10,237 bases of DNA, taken from Chloroflexota bacterium (GTDB taxonomy: Bacteria > Chloroflexota > Anaerolineae > UBA7937). A program made the position numbers and the translations under genes. Location of the stretch: contig DMLA01000146.1 in NCBI GenBank assembly GCA_003453555.1, positions 1-10,237 on the forward strand, in the 5' to 3' direction. Positions 1 through 7,075 of the stretch are shown here, piece after piece. Position 1 is the first letter of the stretch, and the number at the start of each line of letters is the position of its first letter. The notes under the pieces are model-generated. The model saw nothing but the letters and a program-made list of their open reading frames with translations, ran no database searches and was not told the origin of the DNA.

Positions 1-2
1 TC

Positions 3-329
3 GCTCGCCAGATGTTCGGGGCGGAGCGAAAGGTCCGCTTCCGCTGCGACTACTTCCCCTTCGTGGAGCCGGGAGCGGAGATGGCCATAGACTGCATCGT
101 CTGCCAGGGGGAGGGTTGCCGGGTCTGTGGCTATACCGGCTGGCTGGAGATCCTGGGCGCGGGGATGGTTCATCCCGAGGTCTTGCGGAATGGCGGATAT
201 GATCCCCAGAGTTATACCGGCTTCGCCTTTGGCATGGGGGTGGAGCGGATCGCCATGCTAAAGCACGGCATCGACGATATAAGGCTCTTCTATAGCAACG
301 ATCTGCGCTTCTTGCAGCAGTTCAGTTGA
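3..329 (+). CDS. pheS: Phenylalanine--tRNA ligase alpha subunit, C-terminal part (5' end outside window)
   Basis: This is the last 108 codons of the catalytic alpha subunit of phenylalanyl-tRNA synthetase, which activates phenylalanine with ATP and charges tRNA-Phe as an alpha2-beta2 complex in the cytoplasm. The reading frame is open from base 3, so the gene starts upstream. The visible part is the class II synthetase core: FPFVEPG (motif 2 region), LGAGMVHPEVL, and the motif 3 stretch FAFGMGVERIAMLKHGIDDIR, ending in NDLRFLQQF as is usual for PheS. Two CxxC pairs (CIVC and CRVC) lie in the sheet before GWLEILGAG, a pattern found in many bacterial PheS proteins. The stop is TGA at 327-329, and pheT follows after 12 bases with its SD in the gap, so the two subunits are co-transcribed. 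Identity is certain from these motifs and the partner gene. Confidence 0.97.
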   Translation, partial: ARQMFGAERKVRFRCDYFPFVEPGAEMAIDCIVCQGEGCRVCGYTGWLEILGAGMVHPEVLRNGGYDPQSYTGFAFGMGVERIAMLKHGIDDIRLFYSNDLRFLQQFS

Positions 330-341
330 AGGAGAGGGACG

Positions 342-2768
342 ATGAGGGTGCCCCTAAGTTGGCTGCGAGACTATGTGGATATCAAGATACCCCTCCAGGA
401 GTTGGCCCACCGCCTCACTATGGCCGGGATAGAGGTGGAAGCGGTAGAGAGGATAGGCGCTCGATGGGATAAGATATATGTGGGGGAAGTATTGGAAGTA
501 CATCCCCACCCCAACGCCGACCGCCTTACCATCGCCGAGGTAGAGTATGGAGGAGATAAACCCTTGACCGTGATCACCGGGGCCCCCAACATAAAGATGG
601 GGGATAAGGGGTTAAAGGTGCCCACCGCCGTGGCTGGCGCCAGGCTCATCGATGGTCACTCCCCGGAGCACCCGGAGATCACCCTCAAGCCAGCGAAGAT
701 AAGGGGGGTCCGCTCCGAAGGGATGATCTGCTCGGAATTGGAGTTGGGCATCTCCGACGACCACGAGGGGATCATGATCCTGGATCCCGAGGCTCCGGTC
801 GGCGTCCCTCTAGAGGACTATTTGGGGGATGTGGTCTTCCATCTGGAGTTGAGCCCTAACCTGGTGCGCTGTCTTTCCCTGATCGGGGTAGCCCGAGAGG
901 TGGCGGCCCTCACCGGGGAGAGGGTCCGTTTGCCCGAGGTGAGCCTAGTGGCCGAAGGAGGGCCCATCGAGGAGATGGTCAGCGTGGAGATAGAAGCGCC
1001 CGACCTCTGCCCCCGCTACTCCGCCAGCCTGATCACGGGCCTAACTGTAGGCCCTTCGCCCCCCTGGCTCCAGCGCCGCCTCAGAGCGGCGGGGATGCGT
1101 CCCATCAATAACATCGTCGATGTCACCAATTATGTGATGTTGGAGTTGAATCAGCCTTTGCACGCCTTTGACTACGAGAAGATCCGGGGGAAGAAGATCA
1201 TCGTAAGAAGGGCTGGAGGCGACAAACTCTTCACCACTCTAGATGGGGAGGAGAGGGAACTCCTGCCCGATATGTTGATGATCGCCGACGAGGAAGGGCC
1301 GGTAGCCGTGGCCGGGGTGATGGGCGGCCTGGAGAGCGAGGTGACCGAGACCACCCGCCAGGTGCTTCTGGAATCGGCCAACTTCGACCAGGTGAGTGTC
1401 CGGCGCACCTCGCAGACACTCAAAATCCGCAGCGAGGCCTCCATCCGCTTCGAGAAGGGGCTGGACCCCGCATCGACCATCCCGGCGCTAAGACGAGCCA
1501 GCGAGTTGATCCGCCAACTGGCCGGGGGCCAGGTAGCCCGAGGCTTCGCCGATGTCTATCCGCGACCTCGGGAGAGGCAAGAGATCCTCTTCCCTGTAAG
1601 GGAGGTGGAGCGTCTTTTAGGAGTTAGCGTGCCTCTAGAGGAGGTGGTGCGGATCTTGGAATCCCTGGAGTTCCAGGTGGAGGTGTTGAGCGAGGAAAGG
1701 CTTAAAGTCACCGTCCCTTCATACCGGGGCGATGTGAGCCTCCCGGCGGACTTGGTGGAGGAGGTGGCTCGGATAAAGGGTTACGACGAGATCCCTACCA
1801 CCCTGCTCTCGGGGGAACTGCCGCCTCAGCGGATCAACTGGTCGCTCCATTGGGAGAGACGGGCCCGGGAGGTGCTCGCCGCCTGTGGCTTAAGTGAGGT
1901 AATCACCTACACTTTAGTCAATCGCAGGGAATGGGAAGCCTTCCCTCTATGGGGCGGGGAGAAGAAGCCCGAACCCCTAAGCATCGCCAACCCCATAGTT
2001 CTGGATCAAAACCTGCTACGCACCACCCTCTTGCCCAGCCTATTGAAGGTCTTGGCTTCCAACCTGCGCTATCAGTCCCAGATTCGCATCTTCGAGATCG
2101 GACGGGTCTATCTCCCCCAAGAGGGTGACCTCCCTCGGGAGAGAAATACCCTGGCTTTGGCCTTGGCTGGAGGTGAAGAGAAGAGCATCTGGGGAGAGGG
2201 AGAGGTCATAGACTTCTACGACCTGAAGGGGGTGATAGAGACCCTCCTTCGGGAGATGAGGATAAAGGAGTACGAGTTCGTCCCCGCTGTTCACCCCTCC
2301 TTCTCTCCCCATAAGGTGGCCCATCTTTTTATAGGCGAGGAGCCAAAATTGGTGGGGATATTGGGAGAGCCGCAGATGGGGGAGGCTTTCGACCTAGGTG
2401 AACGGTCTGTATATCTGGCGGAGATAGATTTTGAGGCCCTATGCTCTCAGGCTACATCAGAGCGGCGTTACGAGCCCTTACCTCGCTACCCGGCCATCAC
2501 TCAGGATATAGCCTTAGTGGTGGATGAAGAGATACCGGCCGCGAGGGTACACCAACTCATCATGGAGGCAGGGGGCGCGCTTCTGACTGAGGCCAGGCTA
2601 TTCGATCTCTACCGGGGAGCCCCCATCTCTCAGGGCAAAAAGAGCCTAGCCTACTCCCTCACCTACAGGGCCCCCGATCGCACCCTCACCGCCGAGGAGG
2701 TGATGAAGATACAGGAACGGATCGTGAGGCATCTCTACGAGGCGATAGGAGCGCGACTACGGGAGTAA
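342..2768 (+). CDS. pheT: Phenylalanine--tRNA ligase beta subunit
   Basis: The 808-residue beta subunit of phenylalanyl-tRNA synthetase recognises tRNA-Phe and hydrolyses mischarged Tyr-tRNA. Its length is normal for the bacterial family. Domains in order: N-terminal segment (MRVPLSWLRDYVD); EMAP-like tRNA-binding OB fold at about 44-155, containing VGEVLEVHPHPNADRL; B3/B4 editing domain at about 210-395, with NNIVDVTNYVMLELNQPLHAFD; B5 domain at about 400-475; an inactive class II-like core; and the C-terminal ferredoxin-fold anticodon-binding domain at about 713-806 (RYPAITQDIALVVDEE, ending in LTAEEVMKIQERIV). The start is ATG at 342 with SD GGAGAGG just upstream. One feature is less usual: where most bacteria have NRPDCLS before the GIAREVAAL helix, this protein has SPNLVRCLSLIGVAREVAAL. 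The downstream gene begins 15 bases later, so the operon continues. Confidence 0.98.
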   Translation: MRVPLSWLRDYVDIKIPLQELAHRLTMAGIEVEAVERIGARWDKIYVGEVLEVHPHPNADRLTIAEVEYGGDKPLTVITGAPNIKMGDKGLKVPTAVAGARLIDGHSPEHPEITLKPAKIRGVRSEGMICSELELGISDDHEGIMILDPEAPVGVPLEDYLGDVVFHLELSPNLVRCLSLIGVAREVAALTGERVRLPEVSLVAEGGPIEEMVSVEIEAPDLCPRYSASLITGLTVGPSPPWLQRRLRAAGMRPINNIVDVTNYVMLELNQPLHAFDYEKIRGKKIIVRRAGGDKLFTTLDGEERELLPDMLMIADEEGPVAVAGVMGGLESEVTETTRQVLLESANFDQVSVRRTSQTLKIRSEASIRFEKGLDPASTIPALRRASELIRQLAGGQVARGFADVYPRPRERQEILFPVREVERLLGVSVPLEEVVRILESLEFQVEVLSEERLKVTVPSYRGDVSLPADLVEEVARIKGYDEIPTTLLSGELPPQRINWSLHWERRAREVLAACGLSEVITYTLVNRREWEAFPLWGGEKKPEPLSIANPIVLDQNLLRTTLLPSLLKVLASNLRYQSQIRIFEIGRVYLPQEGDLPRERNTLALALAGGEEKSIWGEGEVIDFYDLKGVIETLLREMRIKEYEFVPAVHPSFSPHKVAHLFIGEEPKLVGILGEPQMGEAFDLGERSVYLAEIDFEALCSQATSERRYEPLPRYPAITQDIALVVDEEIPAARVHQLIMEAGGALLTEARLFDLYRGAPISQGKKSLAYSLTYRAPDRTLTAEEVMKIQERIVRHLYEAIGARLRE

Positions 2769-2783
2769 AGAGAGGAGAGGAGC

Positions 2784-3326
2784 ATGAACTGGTTCGATCT
2801 CGTCCTTGCGGTTCTAGTTCTGGTAGGCGTTATCGTGGGCTACATGCAAGGGCTGCTCCGCCAACTGACTGGCCTCTTGGCCCTCTATGTCGGACTGGTG
2901 ATGGCTTCTTATTTTCATGGGGCCGTGGAGAGATGGATCGACTTCTTCGCTCCTAAGATGGCCGATGTGGCCCAAGAATCTTTAGCCTTTTTGGCTATCC
3001 TGGCTGTGGTTTACGTGACCTTACATTGGTTGGGCCGGCAGGCCTTCCCGGAGACCAGGCTGGCGACACTGGGGTTTTTGGATCAGTTGGGAGGGATGGT
3101 GATAGGGTTTCTCGTGGTGGGTGTACAGATCGGGGTAGGGATCTTGATCTTGAGGTTTCTGAGCGGGGTATCGTGGATAAGAGGAGATACGGTCCGCCTG
3201 GCCTTCGTCCAGGCGATTAAAGCCTCCGCTCTAGTGCCAGACTTCCAGACCTACCTCGCCTTTGTGGCTCGTACCATCCTCCCTTGGCTCCCCGCTGGCC
3301 TGCCTACCTTCTTCTATCTCATATGA
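2784..3326 (+). CDS. cvpA: CvpA-family integral membrane protein
   Basis: This 180-residue membrane protein matches the CvpA (colicin V production) family in size, start and topology. It opens with MNWFDLVLAVLVLVGVIVGY, the typical CvpA N-terminus. Four hydrophobic segments are visible at about residues 4-25, 28-44, 67-85 and 102-126, with a further hydrophobic stretch near the C-terminus. The family's biochemical role is not settled; in E. coli it is linked to colicin V export and envelope stress. The ATG at 2784 is preceded by a strong purine run (GAGGAGAGGAG). The stop codon overlaps the mutS2 start in an ATGA junction at 3323-3326, so translation of the two is probably coupled. In Firmicutes a CvpA-like gene (yshB) also sits just before mutS2, usually with polX between; polX and zapA are absent here. 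Family call is firm, function is not. Confidence 0.85.
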   Translation: MNWFDLVLAVLVLVGVIVGYMQGLLRQLTGLLALYVGLVMASYFHGAVERWIDFFAPKMADVAQESLAFLAILAVVYVTLHWLGRQAFPETRLATLGFLDQLGGMVIGFLVVGVQIGVGILILRFLSGVSWIRGDTVRLAFVQAIKASALVPDFQTYLAFVARTILPWLPAGLPTFFYLI

Positions 3327-5686
3327 ACGCCAGATCATTGCGGGCTCTAGAGTACTCCCAGATCCTCCACCGTCTGGCGGAACACACCTCCTTCTCCCTG
3401 GGCAAGGAGTTAGCCTTGCGCCTTCGCCCCACAACTGACGAAGAGGAGGTGAAGCGTCGGCAGCAGGAGACCACGGAAGCCAGGTCTCTTCTGGAGATGG
3501 AGCCCCACTTCACGGCTGGTGGGGCGAAGGATTTGCGCCCTCATCTCAAGAAGGCGGCTATCGAGTCTCCTTTGACCCCTGCCGAACTCCTGGATATTGG
3601 GGACACTATAGCCAGTGGAACCGCTGTCCGCCGGCGGCTATACTCCCTACGCCGTCTCTTCCCCACCTTGGCGGAGATAGCCCAAGGGATCGAGGAGTGC
3701 TCCGCTCTTTGGGGCGAGATACGCCGCTCCATCAGCGACCGGGGAGAGGTGGTAGATGGGGCCAGCCCGGCTCTAGCCAGGATACGGCGGGAACTCCACC
3801 AGGTACACGAGAGACTTCTTTCCAAGATGGAGCGGATCGCATCCTCCCCAGAGAACGCTCCCTTCCTGCAAGAGCCGATAGTAACCCAACGCTCAGGACG
3901 GTATGTAATCCCTCTCAAGGCCGATTTCAAGGGACGGATCCCAGGGGTGGTACACGATCAATCGGCCAGTGGAGCCACCCTCTTCGTTGAGCCCTTAGCC
4001 ACCTTGGAGTTGAACAACCAGTGGCGGGAACTGCAACTGGCGGAGGAGAAAGAGACGCACCGGATCCTCAAGGGGCTTACCGCCCGAGTGGCTGAGGAGA
4101 TACCGGCTATCGAGGGGACGCTTAAAGCCCTGGCCTGGTTAGATTTGGCCCTGGCCAAAGGCAGATATAGCGCCAGCCTCTCCTGCGTGGAGCCAAAATT
4201 TACCCCCTTTCGCTCTCCAAAAGGCGAACTTTTGCACCCTGGCTCCACACTCCGTTTGATCCAAGCCCGCCACCCTCTCCTCCCCCCCGAAGAGGTGGTC
4301 CCCATCGATATCCGTATCAGCGACGATTTCTTCATCCTGGTTATCACGGGCCCCAATACCGGCGGGAAGACCGTCTCCCTGAAGACGGTGGGGCTCACGG
4401 CCTTAATGGCTCAGTCAGGCTTGCATATCCCGGCCCAGGAAGCGGAACTCTCCATCTTCGAGGGGGTCTACGCCGATATCGGCGACGAGCAGAGCATAGA
4501 ACAGAGTCTCTCTACCTTCTCCTCTCATTTGACTAGCATCGTGACCATCCTAGCCCGAGCCCATGAGAGGTGTTTGGTGTTGCTCGATGAGTTAGGGGCT
4601 GGCACCGACCCGGTGGAGGGTTCAGCCCTGGCGCGAGCCATCTTGGATCATCTCCGCCACAGAAAGATCACCTCCTTGGTGGCCACCCATTACTCTGAAT
4701 TGAAGAGTTATGCCCATATCACCCCTGGGGTGGAGAACGCCTCGGTGGAGTTCGATCTAGAGACCCTGGCTCCTACCTATGTGATGAGCATCGGCCTCCC
4801 CGGCCAGAGCAACGCCCTAGCCATAGCCACTCGCTTGGGGCTCGATGAGGGGGTGGTGAGGGAAGCGAGGAGGCTCATCTCCTGGGAGGATCTGGAAGTA
4901 GAGAGGTATCTGGACGATATAAGGAGGGCCCGCGAGGAGGCGTTGGCGGCAGCCCAAGCAGCGAAGGCGGCAAGGGAAGAAGCCGAGGGGAAGGAGAGGG
5001 AACTGGCGGAGGAACTCAAAGCCTTAGAGGGCTCCCGCCGGCAGGTCATCAATGAGGCTCGGAAGCAAGCGCGGAGAGAGTTAAGAGAGGCGAGGGAGGA
5101 GATCGGCCACCTAGTAGCGGAAGCGAAAAAGAAGAAAACGGTTGAAGCAGAAGCCAAACTTACCGAGTTGGAAGAGAGACTACCGCCTCTTCCACCGGTT
5201 AAGAAAGGGCCTCCCCTGGGCGAACTGAAGGTCGGCGAGACCGTATGGGTGGAAGGGCTGGATAGAGAGGGAGAGGTGGTGGGCCTGGAAGCGGCGCAGG
5301 TGGAGGTGCAGGTAGGTCCCTTCCGGGTGAAAGCCGATATAGAGGATCTGGCAGCATCCGTAAAGGATCCCGAGGGAAGGGAAGGCCCTCCCAGGGAAGG
5401 AGCCCCGGGGGCGATCTCTCTTCCCCTCTCTCCGCCGGTTCCCGATTTTCTGGACTTGAGGGGAGAGAAGGCCGAGGAGGTGCTTTGGCGGCTGGATAAG
5501 TATCTGGATGACGCTTTTCTCAGTGGATCGCTCTCCGTCCGTATCATCCATGGCAAGGGGAAAGGGACCCTGCGCCGTCTGGTGCGCCAGGCGGTAGAAA
5601 GCCACCCTTTGGTGGCCTCCTACCGTTCCGGGGAGGCGGACGAGGGCGGCGATGGGGTCACCGTAGTCCGGCTGGTGGAGGGTTAG
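3323..5686 (+). CDS. mutS2: MutS2 ATPase/endonuclease with C-terminal Smr domain
   Basis: This is a 787-residue MutS2, a MutS paralogue lacking the mismatch-recognition domains. The family is linked to suppression of recombination and, in B. subtilis, to sensing and splitting collided ribosomes. Seen in order: helical clamp/core region (about 1-300); ABC-type ATPase with Walker A GPNTGGKT at 343-350, Walker B LVLLDE ending at D422-E423, and ATHYSELK after it; a long charged Ala/Glu/Arg coiled coil (about 520-620); a small KOW-like beta domain (about 630-680, LKVGETVWVEGLDREGEVVG); and the Smr nuclease domain with LDLRG at 710-714 and HGKGKG at 743-748. The usual Smr motif is HGKGTG, so one position differs. 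ATG at 3323 is chosen because it overlaps the cvpA stop as ATGA and gives the family N-terminus (MNARSLRALEYSQIL). A TTG at 3284 is in frame but adds residues encoded inside cvpA. No SD is visible, consistent with translational coupling. Confidence 0.96.
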   Translation: MNARSLRALEYSQILHRLAEHTSFSLGKELALRLRPTTDEEEVKRRQQETTEARSLLEMEPHFTAGGAKDLRPHLKKAAIESPLTPAELLDIGDTIASGTAVRRRLYSLRRLFPTLAEIAQGIEECSALWGEIRRSISDRGEVVDGASPALARIRRELHQVHERLLSKMERIASSPENAPFLQEPIVTQRSGRYVIPLKADFKGRIPGVVHDQSASGATLFVEPLATLELNNQWRELQLAEEKETHRILKGLTARVAEEIPAIEGTLKALAWLDLALAKGRYSASLSCVEPKFTPFRSPKGELLHPGSTLRLIQARHPLLPPEEVVPIDIRISDDFFILVITGPNTGGKTVSLKTVGLTALMAQSGLHIPAQEAELSIFEGVYADIGDEQSIEQSLSTFSSHLTSIVTILARAHERCLVLLDELGAGTDPVEGSALARAILDHLRHRKITSLVATHYSELKSYAHITPGVENASVEFDLETLAPTYVMSIGLPGQSNALAIATRLGLDEGVVREARRLISWEDLEVERYLDDIRRAREEALAAAQAAKAAREEAEGKERELAEELKALEGSRRQVINEARKQARRELREAREEIGHLVAEAKKKKTVEAEAKLTELEERLPPLPPVKKGPPLGELKVGETVWVEGLDREGEVVGLEAAQVEVQVGPFRVKADIEDLAASVKDPEGREGPPREGAPGAISLPLSPPVPDFLDLRGEKAEEVLWRLDKYLDDAFLSGSLSVRIIHGKGKGTLRRLVRQAVESHPLVASYRSGEADEGGDGVTVVRLVEG

Positions 5687-5800
5687 AAGTGAGAGCCTTC
5701 TCCTAACATGGCCACCTGTTTCCCCTTCACCTCGCCAACGCCCGGCGCTTCTTCTTAGGCAAACTCAGACCTGCTGGAGGTTAATCGAGAGAGGCTTACT

Positions 5801-6274
5801 ATGGAGATCTATCAACGCAACATCAACAGCATCGTTCGGCGTCTAGGGAAAGGGAGGATACTGGTTGAAGCCTCCCTTCTCGATCTGGACCACAGCGCCC
5901 GGGTCTTTTTGACCTTCGATATCCAAGAGCGAAGGGTCGTGGAGGCGAGGGCGGAGATGCTCAAGACGCCTTTCGGGATATGCCCAGAGACCTTGGAGCA
6001 GTTGCCTAGCCTGGTGGGGTTGGTAGTGGAGAGAGGGGTGGTGAAAAAGGTAGCCGGGAGGTTGAGGCGTGAGACGGGGTGTGTACATCTGGTGGAGTTA
6101 GCGGTTCACGCCATCCGTCTGGCTTCGGCCGCGCTAGTGGCAGAGAGTTTGGGGATGGATAGTCGTGATTTCGCCAAACTGAGCGAGGAGGAGAGGCTGA
6201 GGCTGGGAAGACCCTATCTCGGAAACACCTGCTACGCCTACAACGAAGAGAGACTGAAGGAGATCCTCGATTGA
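5801..6274 (+). CDS. DUF2889 domain protein, function unknown
   Basis: The 157-residue protein has the pattern of the DUF2889 family: an N-terminal beta-rich half starting with YQRNI and containing LLDLDHSARVFLTFDI, then TPFGICPETLEQLPSLVGLVVERGVVKKVAGRL and the signature ETGCVHLVELAVHAIRLA. The Gly-Cys-x-His-Leu element (C94, H96), plus C61, C144 and H31, could bind a metal, but that is inference. There is no signal peptide or membrane segment, so it should be cytoplasmic. The ATG at 5801 has GAGAGAGG at 5787-5794, six bases ahead. The gap to mutS2 is 114 bases and holds no convincing promoter or terminator, so it may still be read from the upstream operon. Its stop overlaps the TTG start of the HD gene, which implies joint expression with that hydrolase. 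No reaction is known to me for this family. Confidence 0.8.
   Translation: MEIYQRNINSIVRRLGKGRILVEASLLDLDHSARVFLTFDIQERRVVEARAEMLKTPFGICPETLEQLPSLVGLVVERGVVKKVAGRLRRETGCVHLVELAVHAIRLASAALVAESLGMDSRDFAKLSEEERLRLGRPYLGNTCYAYNEERLKEILD
6257..6262 (+). promoter_or_regulatory. Ribosome binding site for the TTG-started HD gene
   Basis: AAGGAG lies inside the end of the DUF2889 gene, eight bases before TTG 6271. It supports the TTG start: the next possible start, GTG 6280, would be 17 bases away, and the first in-frame ATG (codon 41) would remove the metal ligand H22. Confidence 0.6.
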
Positions 6275-6888
6275 TTAGCGTGGAGGAGGCGCGGGGCTTT
6301 TACGAGGAGAACGAGGGGGCCCACGATTTCGACCATGTCCTTCGGGTCTTGAACCTGGCAGAGCGGATAGGGGCCGCCGAGGGGGCGGATATGGAGATCG
6401 TGCGCACAGCCACCCTCCTGCACGATATATACCGCTCCCAAGAGATTCGAGGCGGCGGATGCCACGCTCAGGCGGGAGCGGAGGGGGTGCGGCAGATTCT
6501 CTCAGGCTGGCCGGTCGAGAAAGTGGAGGCTGTCGCTCACGCCGTAGAGGCTCACCGTTTCCGAGGTAGCGTCAGGCCTAAGACCTTAGAGGCCCAGGTC
6601 CTCTACGACGCCGACAAGTTAGACTCCATCGGCGCTATCGGTGTAGCCCGAGCCTATATGATGGCTGGAAAGTTAGGGCAGAGGCTCTGGACCGAGATCC
6701 CAGAGGATGCCTCGGCGGAAAAGAACCCTTTGACAGCCGAGCATAGCGCGCCCATCGAGTTCGAAGTGAAACTCAAGAAAGTGAAAGAGAGCCTTTTCAC
6801 CGAGGCGGCCAAGAGCATCGCCGAGGAGCGACATCGGTTCATGGCCGAGTTCTTCGCCCGGCTAGAGGAAGAGGTAGAGGGCAGGTGA
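6271..6888 (+). CDS. HD-domain metal-dependent phosphohydrolase
   Basis: The 205-residue soluble protein belongs to the HD superfamily of metal-dependent phosphohydrolases, in a group resembling E. coli YedJ and B. subtilis YpgQ. The ligand set is complete: H22 in HDFDH, the H51-D52 pair in TLLHDIYR, and D115 in LYDADKLDSIGAIGVAR; H65, H90 and H95 are further conserved-looking histidines. Family members hydrolyse phosphate esters or nucleotides; the substrate here cannot be read from sequence. There is no additional sensor or synthetase domain. Translation starts at TTG 6271 in a TTGA overlap with the DUF2889 stop, with SD AAGGAG at 6257-6262. It is the last gene of the plus-strand run. A strong minus-strand promoter about 105 bases beyond its stop points at its 3' end, so an antisense transcript could reach it. 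Confidence 0.85.
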   Translation: MISVEEARGFYEENEGAHDFDHVLRVLNLAERIGAAEGADMEIVRTATLLHDIYRSQEIRGGGCHAQAGAEGVRQILSGWPVEKVEAVAHAVEAHRFRGSVRPKTLEAQVLYDADKLDSIGAIGVARAYMMAGKLGQRLWTEIPEDASAEKNPLTAEHSAPIEFEVKLKKVKESLFTEAAKSIAEERHRFMAEFFARLEEEVEGR

Positions 6889-6902
6889 GGCATGCATATA
6901 CC

Positions 6903-6960
6903 CCCCTCTAGGCGCAGGGGAGGTGGTTGAATAAAAAAATATGGGAAACGACCACCCCTG
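6903..6960. other. Intergenic hairpin region with A-rich loop and alternative pairings
   Basis: CAGGGG at 6915-6920 plus TGGT at 6924-6927 can pair with ACCACCCCTG at 6951-6960, leaving a three-base bulge (AGG) and a loop that holds seven consecutive A residues (6933-6939). The same AGGGG (6916-6920) can instead pair with CCCCT at 6903-6907. No T run follows the stem on the plus strand, so this is not a standard intrinsic terminator for the HD gene, although it lies where one would be expected. Read from the minus strand, the A run becomes a U7 tract inside the transcript of the promoter at 6992-7020. Confidence 0.45.
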
Positions 6961-6985
6961 CTGAATGTCAAAGGACCAAATCCCG
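6932..6985 (-). ncRNA. Candidate short minus-strand RNA (speculative)
   Basis: A transcript from the perfect promoter at 6992-7020 would start near 6985. About 50 bases later it meets a weak GGGG/UCCC hairpin followed by AUA and seven U residues (6939-6933), which could end it as an RNA of about 54 bases. The stem is short (four pairs including one G-U), so read-through into the antisense of the HD gene is equally possible. No protein-coding frame with a ribosome binding site is seen on it. Confidence 0.2.
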
Positions 6986-6991
6986 ATAAAG

Positions 6992-7020
6992 ATTATAGCA
7001 CAGATGTTCTAGATTGTCAA
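6992..7020 (-). promoter_or_regulatory. Perfect consensus sigma-70-type promoter facing the HD gene
   Basis: On the minus strand TTGACA (7020-7015) and TATAAT (6997-6992) are separated by exactly 17 bases, matching the bacterial housekeeping consensus at all 12 positions. It lies just downstream of the methyltransferase stop, in the same direction as that operon, and aims at the 3' end of the HD gene about 105 bases away. No gene is visible downstream on this strand. A chance match at all 12 positions with ideal spacing in a short intergenic region is unlikely. Confidence 0.8.
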
Positions 7021-7043
7021 GGGGGAAGCGGGAGGGAGGAAAT

Positions 7044-7074
7044 GGAGGTTTCAACCGACCTGCCTAAAGGCAGG
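7044..7074 (-). repeat. Palindromic repeat unit, left flank of the restriction-modification operon
   Basis: Minus strand: GGCAGGT (7064-7058), five bases, GAAACCT (7052-7046), then CC. The same 14 bases occur on the plus strand at 10174-10190 with a three-base spacer. In addition CCTGCC (7059-7064) and GGCAGG (7069-7074) form a perfect six-pair stem with a TAAA loop one base after the methyltransferase stop codon. The central ACCTGCC can pair either with that arm or with the GGAGGT arm at 7044-7049, so two hairpins compete. No U tract follows, so a classical terminator is not supported. Confidence 0.55.
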
Positions 7075-7075
7075 C

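Noticed and set aside
4777..5556. Minus-strand open frame of 259 codons inside mutS2
   Set aside because: It is serine-rich and low in complexity, lies wholly antisense to the conserved MutS2 coiled coil and Smr region, and has no ribosome binding site or recognisable domain.
5733..5756. Possible terminator after mutS2 (CGCC / GGCG stem followed by TTCTTCTT)
   Set aside because: The stem has only four pairs and the following tract is interrupted by C, so it is too weak to call.
6654..6971. Minus-strand open frame of 105 codons downstream of the perfect promoter
   Set aside because: Most of it is the serine-rich antisense shadow of the HD gene, it starts at TTG without SD, and no domain is visible.
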